From: Pseudidiomarina sediminum DSM 21906
Lineage (GTDB): Bacteria; Pseudomonadota; Gammaproteobacteria; Enterobacterales; Alteromonadaceae
DNA length: 64,000 bases
Reading direction: 5' to 3'
Assembly (NCBI RefSeq): GCF_000423165.1
Contig: NZ_AUHL01000005.1
Coordinates: 124,001-188,000 of the forward strand
The notes beneath the pieces are model-generated. The model was not told the origin of the DNA. It ran no database searches and saw only the letters and a list, made by a program, of their open reading frames with translations. The first letter of the stretch is position 1. Every line of letters begins with the position of its first letter. A program made the position numbers and the translations under genes. Below are positions 56,235-64,000 of this stretch, piece after piece.

Positions 56235-57166
56235 TATTTCACCAATCCAATTTCACGCAGACGCTCCATCAAGTAGTCATCTGCAGTAATTGCTTCCCAA
56301 CGTTTTGGATTATCATCGCTGATACAGCTAGCCAGCGGCTCAATCATCACATCTGGGTTGAAGTGCAAGAAAAACGGAATCGAATAACGCGACTTCGCAC
56401 TATACGGCGCCGGCGGATTCACCACGCGGTGAGTGGTTGATGGCAAGACACCATTGGTCAAACGCTGCAACATATCACCAACATTACAAATGATCGCGCC
56501 TTCAATAATGGTCACCGGGATCCAAGATCCATCTTTCGCCAACACTTCCAAACCTGGCTCGCGCGAACCGACCAATAAGGTCAACACATTAATATCTTCA
56601 TGTGCACCGGCACGTACTGACGGCGTGCCCTCATCAATGATCGGCGGGTAGTGCAATGGGCGCAAAATCGAGTTACCAAGGTTCACTTTATCGTTAAAGT
56701 AATCACGTGGCTGCTGCAAATACACCGCCAAAGCTTCCAACACGCGTAAACCTAGCGCGTCGAGTGAACGGTACAGCTGTAGAATTTTGTCTTTAAACGA
56801 TGGCAACTCTTGCGGCCAAACGTTCGGCGTGAGTTGCGGATAAGGCGCTTCGCCTTCAATTTCACGCCCCACATGCCAAAACTCTTTTAAATCAACATGT
56901 TTTGCATCTTTGGCGATTTCGGTTCCAAACGGTGTATACCCACGCGCACCACCGCCACCTGGAATGTGATACTGCTTTTTCACTTGCTCCGGCAGAGCAA
57001 ATAATTCGCGGCAGGTATCCAAAGCTTCATCAATAAGTTGTTGGTCAACACCATGCTGGGTTAAGGCAACGAAACCATTGCTTTCATAACCTTCACCAAC
57101 CAAGTTAGCAAATGCCTCAAAATCTGCGTCATAGAGGCTCATATCAATGTGTGGAATCGACTTCAT
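56234..57166 (-). CDS. Isopenicillin-N-synthase-family 2OG-Fe(II) oxygenase
   Basis: 310 aa. An N-terminal DIOX_N region (IPHIDMSLYDADF; GFVALTQHGVD) is followed by a jelly-roll core. Fe(II) ligands are visible in HEDINVLTLL (His, Asp) and STTHRV (His), and the 2-oxoglutarate Arg in SRYSIPFF. It oxidises a small molecule using 2OG and O2. It is the first gene of the operon with the nucleotidase and the exporter. The substrate is unknown. Confidence 0.92.
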   Translation of the reverse strand: MKSIPHIDMSLYDADFEAFANLVGEGYESNGFVALTQHGVDQQLIDEALDTCRELFALPEQVKKQYHIPGGGGARGYTPFGTEIAKDAKHVDLKEFWHVGREIEGEAPYPQLTPNVWPQELPSFKDKILQLYRSLDALGLRVLEALAVYLQQPRDYFNDKVNLGNSILRPLHYPPIIDEGTPSVRAGAHEDINVLTLLVGSREPGLEVLAKDGSWIPVTIIEGAIICNVGDMLQRLTNGVLPSTTHRVVNPPAPYSAKSRYSIPFFLHFNPDVMIEPLASCISDDNPKRWEAITADDYLMERLREIGLVK

Positions 57167-57337
57167 CGGGGACCTTTCGAACGGGTTTAAGAACAGTTGT
57201 CTATGTTAGGCAGTTTGCCCCCTAAACACAACGCAAAGCCGCAAAAACAGGCAGGTAAAACTTCGGTAAACCGTCTTTTCAAGTTGCCAAAGGCTTAGCA
57301 CACTATAGAACGAATTCATTACATGAGGTAATTCATC

Positions 57338-57925
57338 ATGAGTACGTTTAGTAAAGTGTTTACCCTTACTGCAGTAGCCAGTACTTTGGCCGTCGTAACC
57401 CCAAGCTTTGCGCAAACGCAAAACAATGCCCCGTTTGAGGCGCCCGAAGTAAATAGCGCTTACAACTTCATTAGCGCTGGTATTGCGGATCACGACGAAG
57501 GCGATGATGGGTTTATCCTCGAGGGTAGCTACCAGTTCAACTCACCGTGGTTCGTAGGCGGTTACTTCCGTGACGGCGATGACGGCTTCCAAGGTAATGA
57601 CCGCGATGCCTACGGCGTGAAACTTGGCCGCCACTTGTGGTTGAGCGATACCGTGTTAGCCGATTTCTCGGGTCGTGTAGGTCACGTTGATTTTGGCGGT
57701 TTTGATACCTCGTACTGGGGTGTCGAGGGTAACTTACGTACCCGTATCGACCGTTTTGAGATCTACGGTGGTCTTGGTTGGGTCGACTACAATGACGCCG
57801 GCGACGATACTCAGTATCAGTTCGGTACGCGTTTTTACATCAACCCACAATTTGCTGTTGGCGCACGCTATCAAGACAGCGAATTCGGTGACGGTATTCG
57901 TTTAGAAGCAAGTTATCACTTCTAA
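57338..57925 (+). CDS. Outer-membrane beta-barrel protein
   Basis: 195 aa with a signal peptide (MSTFSKVFTLTAVASTLAVV, then FAQ). Alternating aromatic/polar strands (YNFISAGIADHD; GGLGWVDYND) end in a terminal SYHF, the outer-membrane sorting signal. It resembles small OmpA/OmpW-like barrels but has no clear family. The gene is secure; the function is not. Confidence 0.82.
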   Translation: MSTFSKVFTLTAVASTLAVVTPSFAQTQNNAPFEAPEVNSAYNFISAGIADHDEGDDGFILEGSYQFNSPWFVGGYFRDGDDGFQGNDRDAYGVKLGRHLWLSDTVLADFSGRVGHVDFGGFDTSYWGVEGNLRTRIDRFEIYGGLGWVDYNDAGDDTQYQFGTRFYINPQFAVGARYQDSEFGDGIRLEASYHF

Positions 57926-57972
57926 TAAAATAAGGTATGCTGTGACTTACCGTGCATTCAATGGAGTACAGT

Positions 57973-59136
57973 ATGTCACAGCTACCCCCTTTTCTGACCC
58001 TCTATCGCGAGCTTATCGCGATTCCTTCGGTTTCTTGTCTTGACCCACATTGGGATACCAGTAACAAAGCGGTCATCGACAAACTCGCCGGGTGGCTGAC
58101 CACACTAGGTTTTGACGTAACCATCAATGAACTGACACGCCAGCAAGGCAAATACAACTTGCTTGCGAAATACACGCCCGCGCAAAGCGACGGCAGTGGT
58201 GGCTTATTACTCGCTGGACATACCGACACGGTGCCATGGGACGAAGGCCGCTGGACCAAAGATCCGTTTCAACTACATGAAGCCGATGGCAAACTCTATG
58301 GCCTCGGTAGCGCCGACATGAAAGGCTTTTTTGCCTTTGTCCTTGAAGCATTACGTGATATCGACTTAAACAAATTGAGCAAGCCCGTATATGTACTGGC
58401 CACGGCTGATGAAGAGACCACTATGGCCGGTGCTCGCGAATTAGCTGCTTTTGAAGGGTTACGCCCTGACTTTGCCATTATTGGCGAACCGACCTCCATG
58501 ACCCCAGTCACCATGCACAAAGGTCATATGACCGAAGGCATTCGCGTTACCGGGAAAAGTGGCCACAGCTCGAACCCAGCGGCGGGCGTGAATGCGATTG
58601 AGATCATGCACGATGTCATCACCAACTTGCGCGAACTGCAGCAGGAGTTCAAGCAGCGCTATCACGATGACCACTTCGATGTGCCCTACCCAACCCTCAA
58701 CTTCGGCAATATCAATGGTGGCGATGCCGCCAACCGCATTTGTGCCTGCTGTGAGATGCACATCGATATGCGTCCGCTACCAGGTATGAGTATTGATGAG
58801 CTTTATGGTTTACTTGATGAGAAGCTCAGTCCGTTAAAACAGCAATTTGCTAACGCGATTTGTCTTGAGCACATGCACGAACCTATTCCGGGCTATCGCT
58901 GTGACCCTGACGCCGCCATTGTCAGTTTGGTGCAAGAGTTAACCGGTAACGCAGCAACGCCCGCGAACTACTGTACCGAAGCCCCTTTTGTACAAGACCT
59001 CGGCTGCCAAACCATCGTCATGGGGCCTGGCTCGATTGCCCAAGCGCACCAACCGGATGAATTTATTCGTCTCGATGAAATTGCCCCAGCGCAACAGCAG
59101 TTGCGCCAAGTCATTTTGCGGATGTGCAGCGCTTAA
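57973..59136 (+). CDS. argE: Acetylornithine deacetylase
   Basis: 387 aa M20 metallopeptidase of arginine synthesis. Metal motifs: [27 protein letters not shown] and the C-terminal His in [10 protein letters not shown]. The sequence pattern ([14 protein letters not shown]) is ArgE-like. ATG 57973 has GGAG 6 nt upstream; an in-frame ATG at 57952 is less likely. It converges on rnhB with a 4-bp overlap. Confidence 0.92.
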   Translation: MSQLPPFLTLYRELIAIPSVSCLDPHWDTSNKAVIDKLAGWLTTLGFDVTINELTRQQGKYNLLAKYTPAQSDGSGGLLLAGHTDTVPWDEGRWTKDPFQLHEADGKLYGLGSADMKGFFAFVLEALRDIDLNKLSKPVYVLATADEETTMAGARELAAFEGLRPDFAIIGEPTSMTPVTMHKGHMTEGIRVTGKSGHSSNPAAGVNAIEIMHDVITNLRELQQEFKQRYHDDHFDVPYPTLNFGNINGGDAANRICACCEMHIDMRPLPGMSIDELYGLLDEKLSPLKQQFANAICLEHMHEPIPGYRCDPDAAIVSLVQELTGNAATPANYCTEAPFVQDLGCQTIVMGPGSIAQAHQPDEFIRLDEIAPAQQQLRQVILRMCSA

Positions 59137-59699
59137 ACGTCTTCACCCAAGACCCGGCGCACAGGTTTAAAGCTGCGCCGGTGAATGGGACACACACCAT
59201 GTTCTTGAATCAAGGCGAGATGCGCCGGCGTTGGGTACGCCTTGTGCTTGGCAAAATCGTACACCGGATACTGCTCATGCCATGCCAGCATTTGTCGATC
59301 ACGTTCTACTTTGGCCAAAATCGAGGCTGCACCAATACAGGCATGCAGCGCATCGCCACCAACCACGGCTTCTGCCGGCACTTGTAGTTTCGGTAGTTTA
59401 TTACCGTCAACCAAGACTTTTTCCGGAGCAATCGGTAAGGCTTCCACCGCACGCTGCATCGCCAGTAATGAAGCCTGTAAAATATTAATGGCGTCAATTT
59501 CGTCAGCATCACACTGCGCAATCGCCCAATACAAAGCTTTCGCTTTAATCTCTTCACTTAGTGCCTGACGTTTCTTTTCAGACAACTTTTTTGAATCATT
59601 GATCCCTTCAATGGGTCGCTGCGGGTCTAAAATCACCGCTGCGGCGACCACTGGGCCGGCAATGGGGCCGCGCCCTGCTTCATCGGTTCCACAAATCAT
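59133..59699 (-). CDS. rnhB: Ribonuclease HII
   Basis: 188 aa. It cleaves the RNA strand of RNA-DNA hybrids and removes misincorporated ribonucleotides. The N-terminal [20 protein letters not shown] is the family signature, with D and E catalytic residues; DGNKLP and [11 protein letters not shown] follow. Full length for RnhB. Confidence 0.95.
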   Translation of the reverse strand: MICGTDEAGRGPIAGPVVAAAVILDPQRPIEGINDSKKLSEKKRQALSEEIKAKALYWAIAQCDADEIDAINILQASLLAMQRAVEALPIAPEKVLVDGNKLPKLQVPAEAVVGGDALHACIGAASILAKVERDRQMLAWHEQYPVYDFAKHKAYPTPAHLALIQEHGVCPIHRRSFKPVRRVLGEDV

Positions 59700-59780
59700 G
59701 GTAGCTCTGTTGTTCTCCTATCCTGATGGGGTATGATACGTGCGTCTTACAAATAATAACAATAGTAAAGGGGTTATCTC

Positions 59781-61316
59781 ATGTCTGAACCTTCCTCGTT
59801 ACTCAACCGTATGCTCGACAAAGTCGAGAAGGTGGGTAACAAACTCCCTGATCCAGCCGTTATGTTCTTCGGCTTGCTCATCATCGTATGGGTCGCTAGC
59901 TTCTTATTATCTGGCGTTCAATTCGATGCTGTGCATCCGCTAACTGGCGAAAATGTTGGCATCACCAACTTATTAAGCGGCGCCGAAATGGCCGACTTCC
60001 TCGCCAATATGGTAGGCACCTTTATGGGCTTTGCGCCGTTAGGCGTTGTCTTGGTTGCCATGTTAGGTGTTGGTGTAGCCGAACGTAGTGGCTTTATCAA
60101 CGTAGCCATCAAACTGATGCTCAACGTAACGCCAAAGCTGTTACTTACGCCGGTCTTGATTCTTATCGCCATTGTGAGTCACACAGCAGTTGATGCCGGT
60201 TACGTGTTAGTCATTCCACTCGGTGGGGTGATTTTCTACGCTGCGGGCCGTCATCCATTAGCGGGTATTGCGGCGGCGTTTGCCGGTGTTTCAGGGGGCT
60301 TTAGTGCCAACTTTGTGCCATCAGCCATTGACCCGTTATTGCAAGGGTTTACCCAAACCGCAGCGCAGATCCTTGATCCGCAGGTGCAACTCAACCCACT
60401 GAACAACTACTTCTTTACCGCGGCGTCTTCCATTGTCGTCATTCTCGTCGGTTGGTATTTAACGGACCGCGTCATCGAGCCGCGTTTGAGCAAAACGCCA
60501 ATTGACGGTGACCAAGAAGACATGCCAGCCCTTGATGATGTCACCCCACGTGACCGCAAAGCTTTCTACGCTGGTGTGATCACTATGGTACTCGGCTTGG
60601 TTGCTTTGTTTTTTGCGGCTACGGCTGAAAATACGCCGCTGGCAGATGCATCTGGTGAACTCGCTTCATTCACTGCACCGTTGATGAAGATGATTGTACC
60701 GTTAATCTTCTTGCTGTTTATCCTGCCAGGTATTGTCCATGGTTATATTTCTGGAGCCTTTAAAACCTCGCAAGACGTCATTGGTGCCATGACGAAGTCG
60801 ATGGAAGGCATGGCTTATTATATGGTCATGGCGTTCTTCTGTGCCTTGTTTATTAAAGCCTTCGGCGACTCAAACTTAGGTATCTTGTTGTCGATTAAAG
60901 GTGCAGCCTTCTTAAGTTCACTTGAACTTTCTGGCGGCGTGACCATGGTGGGCATCATCATTTTGGTCGCCTTTATCAACTTGTTTGTCGGTTCAGCCTC
61001 AGCCAAATGGGCATTGATTTCACCGATTTTCGTGCCAATGCTGATGCAACTGGGTTATTCACCTGACTTAACCCAAGCGGCGTACCGTGTCGGTGATTCC
61101 ACCAGTAACATCATCACGCCATTGTTGCCGTACTTCCCACTCGTTGTGTTGTACTGTCAGCGCTATGTGAAAGGCACAGGTATCGGTTCATTGGTGGCAC
61201 TGATGTTGCCGTTTACTGTGAGCTTGTTAGTGATTTGGTCGGCGTTCTTCGTCTTGTATTGGATGGCCGGCATTCCATTGGGTATTCAAGCCAACTACGT
61301 TTACCCAGCGGGCTAA
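59781..61316 (+). CDS. AbgT-family transporter (second copy)
   Basis: 511 aa, multi-TM (LLNRMLDKVEKVGNKLPDPAVMFFG; GVAERSGFINVAIKL; FVGSASAKWALISPIFVPML). It is clearly related to the copy at 51737 but divergent in sequence. AAAGGGG lies upstream. The SDR starts 3 bp after its stop, so they are co-transcribed. The substrate may be an aminobenzoyl-glutamate-like or other amino acid conjugate. Confidence 0.93.
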   Translation: MSEPSSLLNRMLDKVEKVGNKLPDPAVMFFGLLIIVWVASFLLSGVQFDAVHPLTGENVGITNLLSGAEMADFLANMVGTFMGFAPLGVVLVAMLGVGVAERSGFINVAIKLMLNVTPKLLLTPVLILIAIVSHTAVDAGYVLVIPLGGVIFYAAGRHPLAGIAAAFAGVSGGFSANFVPSAIDPLLQGFTQTAAQILDPQVQLNPLNNYFFTAASSIVVILVGWYLTDRVIEPRLSKTPIDGDQEDMPALDDVTPRDRKAFYAGVITMVLGLVALFFAATAENTPLADASGELASFTAPLMKMIVPLIFLLFILPGIVHGYISGAFKTSQDVIGAMTKSMEGMAYYMVMAFFCALFIKAFGDSNLGILLSIKGAAFLSSLELSGGVTMVGIIILVAFINLFVGSASAKWALISPIFVPMLMQLGYSPDLTQAAYRVGDSTSNIITPLLPYFPLVVLYCQRYVKGTGIGSLVALMLPFTVSLLVIWSAFFVLYWMAGIPLGIQANYVYPAG

Positions 61317-61319
61317 GCT

Positions 61320-62105
61320 ATGCAGTACTACTCAGGTAAAACTGTGTGGTTGACCGGTGCCTCTTCAGGCATCGGTCTTGCCATGGCTGAGCAACTTGCC
61401 GAGGCAGGTGCCCACCTGATTTTAACGTCACGCCGTGCCGAAGCGCTTGAGGAAGTCCGTCAGCGCCTCGCCCACCCTGAACGCCACCGAGTCCTCGCTC
61501 TCGACCTAAGTCAGCCAGAGCAAGCCGCTACGGAAGCGCAACAGGCACTTGGCGATCAGGTGATTGATATTCTCATCAATAATGCCGGTGTCTCACAACG
61601 TTCCTTGATCCTTGAAACCGATCTGAGTGTGTACCGTCAACTGATGGAAATCGACTACTTTGCCGTAGTCGCCCTCACCAAATTGGTGCTACCGCGTATG
61701 CTTGAACGTCGCAGTGGACACATTGTCACCGTGTCATCGGTAGCGGGCAAAGTCGGCACTAAACTGCGCAGTGGTTATAACGGTGCTAAGTTTGGTGTGC
61801 TTGGGTTTATGGATGCGCTGCGCGCCGAAACTCATACGCATCAACTTGTCGTAACCTCTATTCTGCCGGGCTTTATCAACACTCAAGTGGCGCACAACTC
61901 GCTGACGGGGAATGGCTCAGCCTTAGGTCACGAAGACCCTGATAATGCCGGAGGTATTTCTGCGGAGGAATGTGCGCGTCAATCGCTCAAAGCTATTGCC
62001 GCGCAAAAAGCTGAAGTGGTCGTGGGTTCTGGCTTATCGAAGCTTGCGCCATTGTTACAGCGCTTCTGGCCGGGCTTAGTACGACGTATTGTCGCCAAGC
62101 GCTAA
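61320..62105 (+). CDS. SDR-family oxidoreductase
   Basis: 261 aa classical SDR. TGASSGIGLAMA near the start, NNAG (about 87-90), catalytic SSVAGK and YNGAKFG, and a long C-terminal tail with basic residues (RRIVAKR). It resembles DHRS7/DltE-like short-chain dehydrogenases. It is 3 bp downstream of AbgT. Confidence 0.88.
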   Translation: MQYYSGKTVWLTGASSGIGLAMAEQLAEAGAHLILTSRRAEALEEVRQRLAHPERHRVLALDLSQPEQAATEAQQALGDQVIDILINNAGVSQRSLILETDLSVYRQLMEIDYFAVVALTKLVLPRMLERRSGHIVTVSSVAGKVGTKLRSGYNGAKFGVLGFMDALRAETHTHQLVVTSILPGFINTQVAHNSLTGNGSALGHEDPDNAGGISAEECARQSLKAIAAQKAEVVVGSGLSKLAPLLQRFWPGLVRRIVAKR

Positions 62106-62144
62106 TTTGTTGTCGCTGCCTTGGGCAGCGACACCTTCATGACG

Positions 62145-63278
62145 CTAGAAGAAAATTGGACGCTTGCCACTCTGCTTCTCAATAGAAAAATCAAGCTGGA
62201 CCTTCAGCCCATCAGCTCGAACAAATTCTCCATTCACAAACCCTGGCGCATAACGCCACATTGCCAATGCTTCTTTCGCGGCGATACCAAAGTATTCGCT
62301 GGTCTGCTCAACAACTTCGATATCACTTACGCCACCGTCTTCGTTGACAGCAAAGCTCAGGAGCACTGCGCCACCCTTATCGTTTTGCAGTTCTTCGGTC
62401 GGATAGCTTGGGCTCGTACGATAAATCACCGTCGGTTCATGCTTTGCCTCACCTAAGTTCACACTTAGCCGAGAGACGGACTGTGCATGCAGCGCTGCCT
62501 CTTTGTCTTCTTTACGCTTGCTGTGAATCCGCGCCAAGCTAGTATGCGCTGCGATGCGTAGCTTTAGCATTTCCGGCGCGTCTGACTCGGGTAAATTAAC
62601 GATGCGGCGCAAGGTCGACATCGCACTGGTGTGATTATTGTCAGCCTCGTCGTGGCTCGCAATATTGTAGGCCGCGGTCAGGGTGTGCAAATGCGTATCA
62701 CCCAAGCGCTCAGCGCTTAACTGATACAGCTTTTGCCAACGTGATTTCTCTGAAAGACCATGGTTGAGGAGTTCTGTGGCGAAGAGTACCCGCATGCCAA
62801 TCACACGCTCGGGTTGCTCATTTACATACTGATTGAGGATGGTTTCAGCTTCTTGTACGTAACCCTTCGTTGCCGCGCTGTCCTTGCCTGCCACGGAACG
62901 AACACCAATGAGTAAAGGCGCGACGACCTCATATGCATCCTCACCATAAGCACTGCGAAACACAGTGATCATCTGTGCGGTAAGTTGCTGATACTGCTCT
63001 TGTTGGAGTGTCTCGGGAGCTAAAGACAACAAATAATTCATTAACAGGGTCGCGGTATTAATATCGTTTTCGCCAAAATAATCTTGTCCGGCCTGCCAAG
63101 CCTCGCGAGCCACCTGTTGTAACTCGTCAGTTGGTGTTGTTGGCGTTTGACGCGCAGTTAAATAAGCTTGATAGCTCGACTGAAATCGCTGTTGAGCTGC
63201 TGAGGCTTCCTCGCTATACACGCTGTTACTAAAAAGTAATGCGCATAAGCCCAATCCTATTACAAATAACTGGCGCAT
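62145..63278 (-). CDS. Periplasmic TonB-C-domain protein
   Basis: 377 aa. A cleavable-type signal (MRQLFVIGLGLCALLFSNSVYS) precedes a TPR-like helical region (about 30-280). A C-terminal TonB_C domain follows (PSYPTEELQNDKGGAVLLSFAVNEDG, EALAMWRYAPGFVNG). There is no inner-membrane anchor or Pro-rich spacer, so this is not a classic ExbBD-coupled TonB. Its role is uncertain. Confidence 0.85.
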   Translation of the reverse strand: MRQLFVIGLGLCALLFSNSVYSEEASAAQQRFQSSYQAYLTARQTPTTPTDELQQVAREAWQAGQDYFGENDINTATLLMNYLLSLAPETLQQEQYQQLTAQMITVFRSAYGEDAYEVVAPLLIGVRSVAGKDSAATKGYVQEAETILNQYVNEQPERVIGMRVLFATELLNHGLSEKSRWQKLYQLSAERLGDTHLHTLTAAYNIASHDEADNNHTSAMSTLRRIVNLPESDAPEMLKLRIAAHTSLARIHSKRKEDKEAALHAQSVSRLSVNLGEAKHEPTVIYRTSPSYPTEELQNDKGGAVLLSFAVNEDGGVSDIEVVEQTSEYFGIAAKEALAMWRYAPGFVNGEFVRADGLKVQLDFSIEKQSGKRPIFF

Positions 63279-63352
63279 ACCGACTATCTCCTATTAACAA
63301 GTTAATAAAAAGATAACATAGCGTCTACACTAATACCAAGACCGTTAAACAC

Positions 63353-63379
63353 AAAAAAACCGGCCTTTGGCCGGTTTTT
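63353..63379. terminator. Intrinsic terminator (bidirectional)
   Basis: AAAAACCGGCC / GGCCGGTTTTT stem with a TTT loop. It lies downstream of the E2 gene on the minus strand, before the TonB-C gene. Confidence 0.93.
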
Positions 63380-63397
63380 ACACTATTTATTAACTGG

Positions 63398-64000
63398 TTA
63401 GACCATATGCACAAGCATTGAGGTCGGATCTTCAAGGAATTCTTGCCAACGTTTGTTAAAACGCGCAATCGTCCCGCCATCAATGATCCTATGGTCACCT
63501 GACCAACTTACCGTCATGATGTTACGCGCAACCACATTCCCTTGCGCATCAAAACGCGGTAACTGTTGTACTTTACCCAATGCCACAATTGCCGCTTCAG
63601 GTTTGTTAATAATCGGCGTCGCTACCGTGCCACCAATCACCCCGATATTCGAGATTGAAATGGTTCCGCCTTTCATATCTTCTTGCGCCACGCGACCTTC
63701 ACGCGCTGCTTGCGTTAGACGCGTCACTTCGTTGGCGACATCAATCAAGCTCTTGTTTTGTACTTGCTTCACATTCGGAACCAGCAACCCAATTTTGGTA
63801 TCCACTGCCATACCGATATTGTGATCATCGAAGTATGTCAACTCAGTGCACGCGTCATTAACTTGCGCGTTCATGATTGGGAACTCTTTCAATGCCAACG
63901 ACAGCGCTTTGATAAAGAACGGCATCATAGTGATACGAATACCTTCGTCTTTATACCGCTCTTTCAGCTGCTTCTGCAGCGCCATTACCGCCGTCAGATC
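63398..64000 (-). CDS. 2-oxoacid dehydrogenase E2 acyltransferase, C-terminal part
   Basis: The frame stays open to the right edge, so only about 200 C-terminal residues are present. The catalytic domain is clear: FFIKALSLALKEFP, ISNIGVIGGTVATPIINKPEAAI, and the acyltransferase active-site DHRIIDGGTIARF (HRxxDG). Similarity in this stretch is best to branched-chain 2-oxoacid dehydrogenase E2 (BkdB-like), but without the lipoyl domain the subtype is uncertain. Confidence 0.9.
   Translation of the reverse strand, partial: DLTAVMALQKQLKERYKDEGIRITMMPFFIKALSLALKEFPIMNAQVNDACTELTYFDDHNIGMAVDTKIGLLVPNVKQVQNKSLIDVANEVTRLTQAAREGRVAQEDMKGGTISISNIGVIGGTVATPIINKPEAAIVALGKVQQLPRFDAQGNVVARNIMTVSWSGDHRIIDGGTIARFNKRWQEFLEDPTSMLVHMV

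Noticed and set aside
1-64000. CRISPR array, IS element or prophage structural genes
   Set aside because: No regularly spaced repeats, no transposase and no capsid, tail or terminase genes were seen on either strand.

Overview
The window looks like chromosome of a marine gammaproteobacterium, most likely Alteromonadales and possibly Idiomarinaceae (Idiomarina/Pseudidiomarina type). This is inferred from the protein character of purMN, fadE, yebG, elbB, sodB and soxR, the DUF3108 gene beside purN, and the two AbgT transporters. No database search was possible. Coding density is high. There are no rRNA or tRNA genes, no IS elements and no CRISPR array. One tmRNA gene (ssrA) is present.

Layout. 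0-6 kb: a truncated lipoprotein gene, then soxR divergent from a MexHI-like RND efflux pair that runs straight into sodB. A canonical SoxR box sits inside a promoter with a 19-bp spacer. 6-11 kb: an SDR and its AraC-type neighbour, a GNAT acetyltransferase, a YdhR-like protein, a K+ channel gene translationally coupled to a patatin-like lipoprotein, and a hotdog thioesterase. 11.5-31.6 kb: a large catabolic locus. It holds an acyl-CoA synthetase, three thiolase-family enzymes, two SDR/ACAD-type modules including an ACAD10/11-like kinase plus dehydrogenase pair, a PaaN-like aldehyde dehydrogenase, a tannase/feruloyl-esterase-family hydrolase, a nitronate-monooxygenase-family flavoprotein, a CaiB/BaiF CoA-transferase, a TonB-dependent receptor and a carotenoid/lignostilbene oxygenase. 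Its likely regulators are a LysR protein and a tandem HxlR protein with two matching HxxC-x9-CxxC motifs. The set suggests import, oxidative cleavage and CoA-dependent breakdown of a bulky unsaturated or ester-linked compound. The substrate cannot be read from sequence.

31.7-34.4 kb: a MATE-type transporter, a periplasmic protein, and yebG with a perfect LexA box. 34.4-39.8 kb: a 5.3-kb integrative element inserted at the 3' end of ssrA and bounded by a 26-bp direct repeat of the tmRNA 3' end. It encodes a tyrosine integrase, an AlpA/Xis-like protein, a phage-type HUH replication protein and a small ORF. Its two-gene cargo, a HAD phosphatase and a three-TM protein joined by an ATGA overlap, is a candidate undescribed accessory (possibly defence) module.

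40-64 kb: mostly core and housekeeping genes. These are elbB, a VOC protein, a DUF817 protein, a diguanylate cyclase, purMN, a DUF3108 protein, fadE with a FadR-like operator, a 1-Cys peroxiredoxin, a TauE/SafE permease, a DUF2798 protein, a haem-binding DUF3365 protein, AbgT, and an overlapping 2OG-oxygenase/5'-nucleotidase/Bcr-CflA operon. They continue with an outer-membrane barrel protein, argE, rnhB, a second AbgT with an SDR, a periplasmic TonB-C protein, and the 3' part of an E2 acyltransferase gene cut by the window edge.
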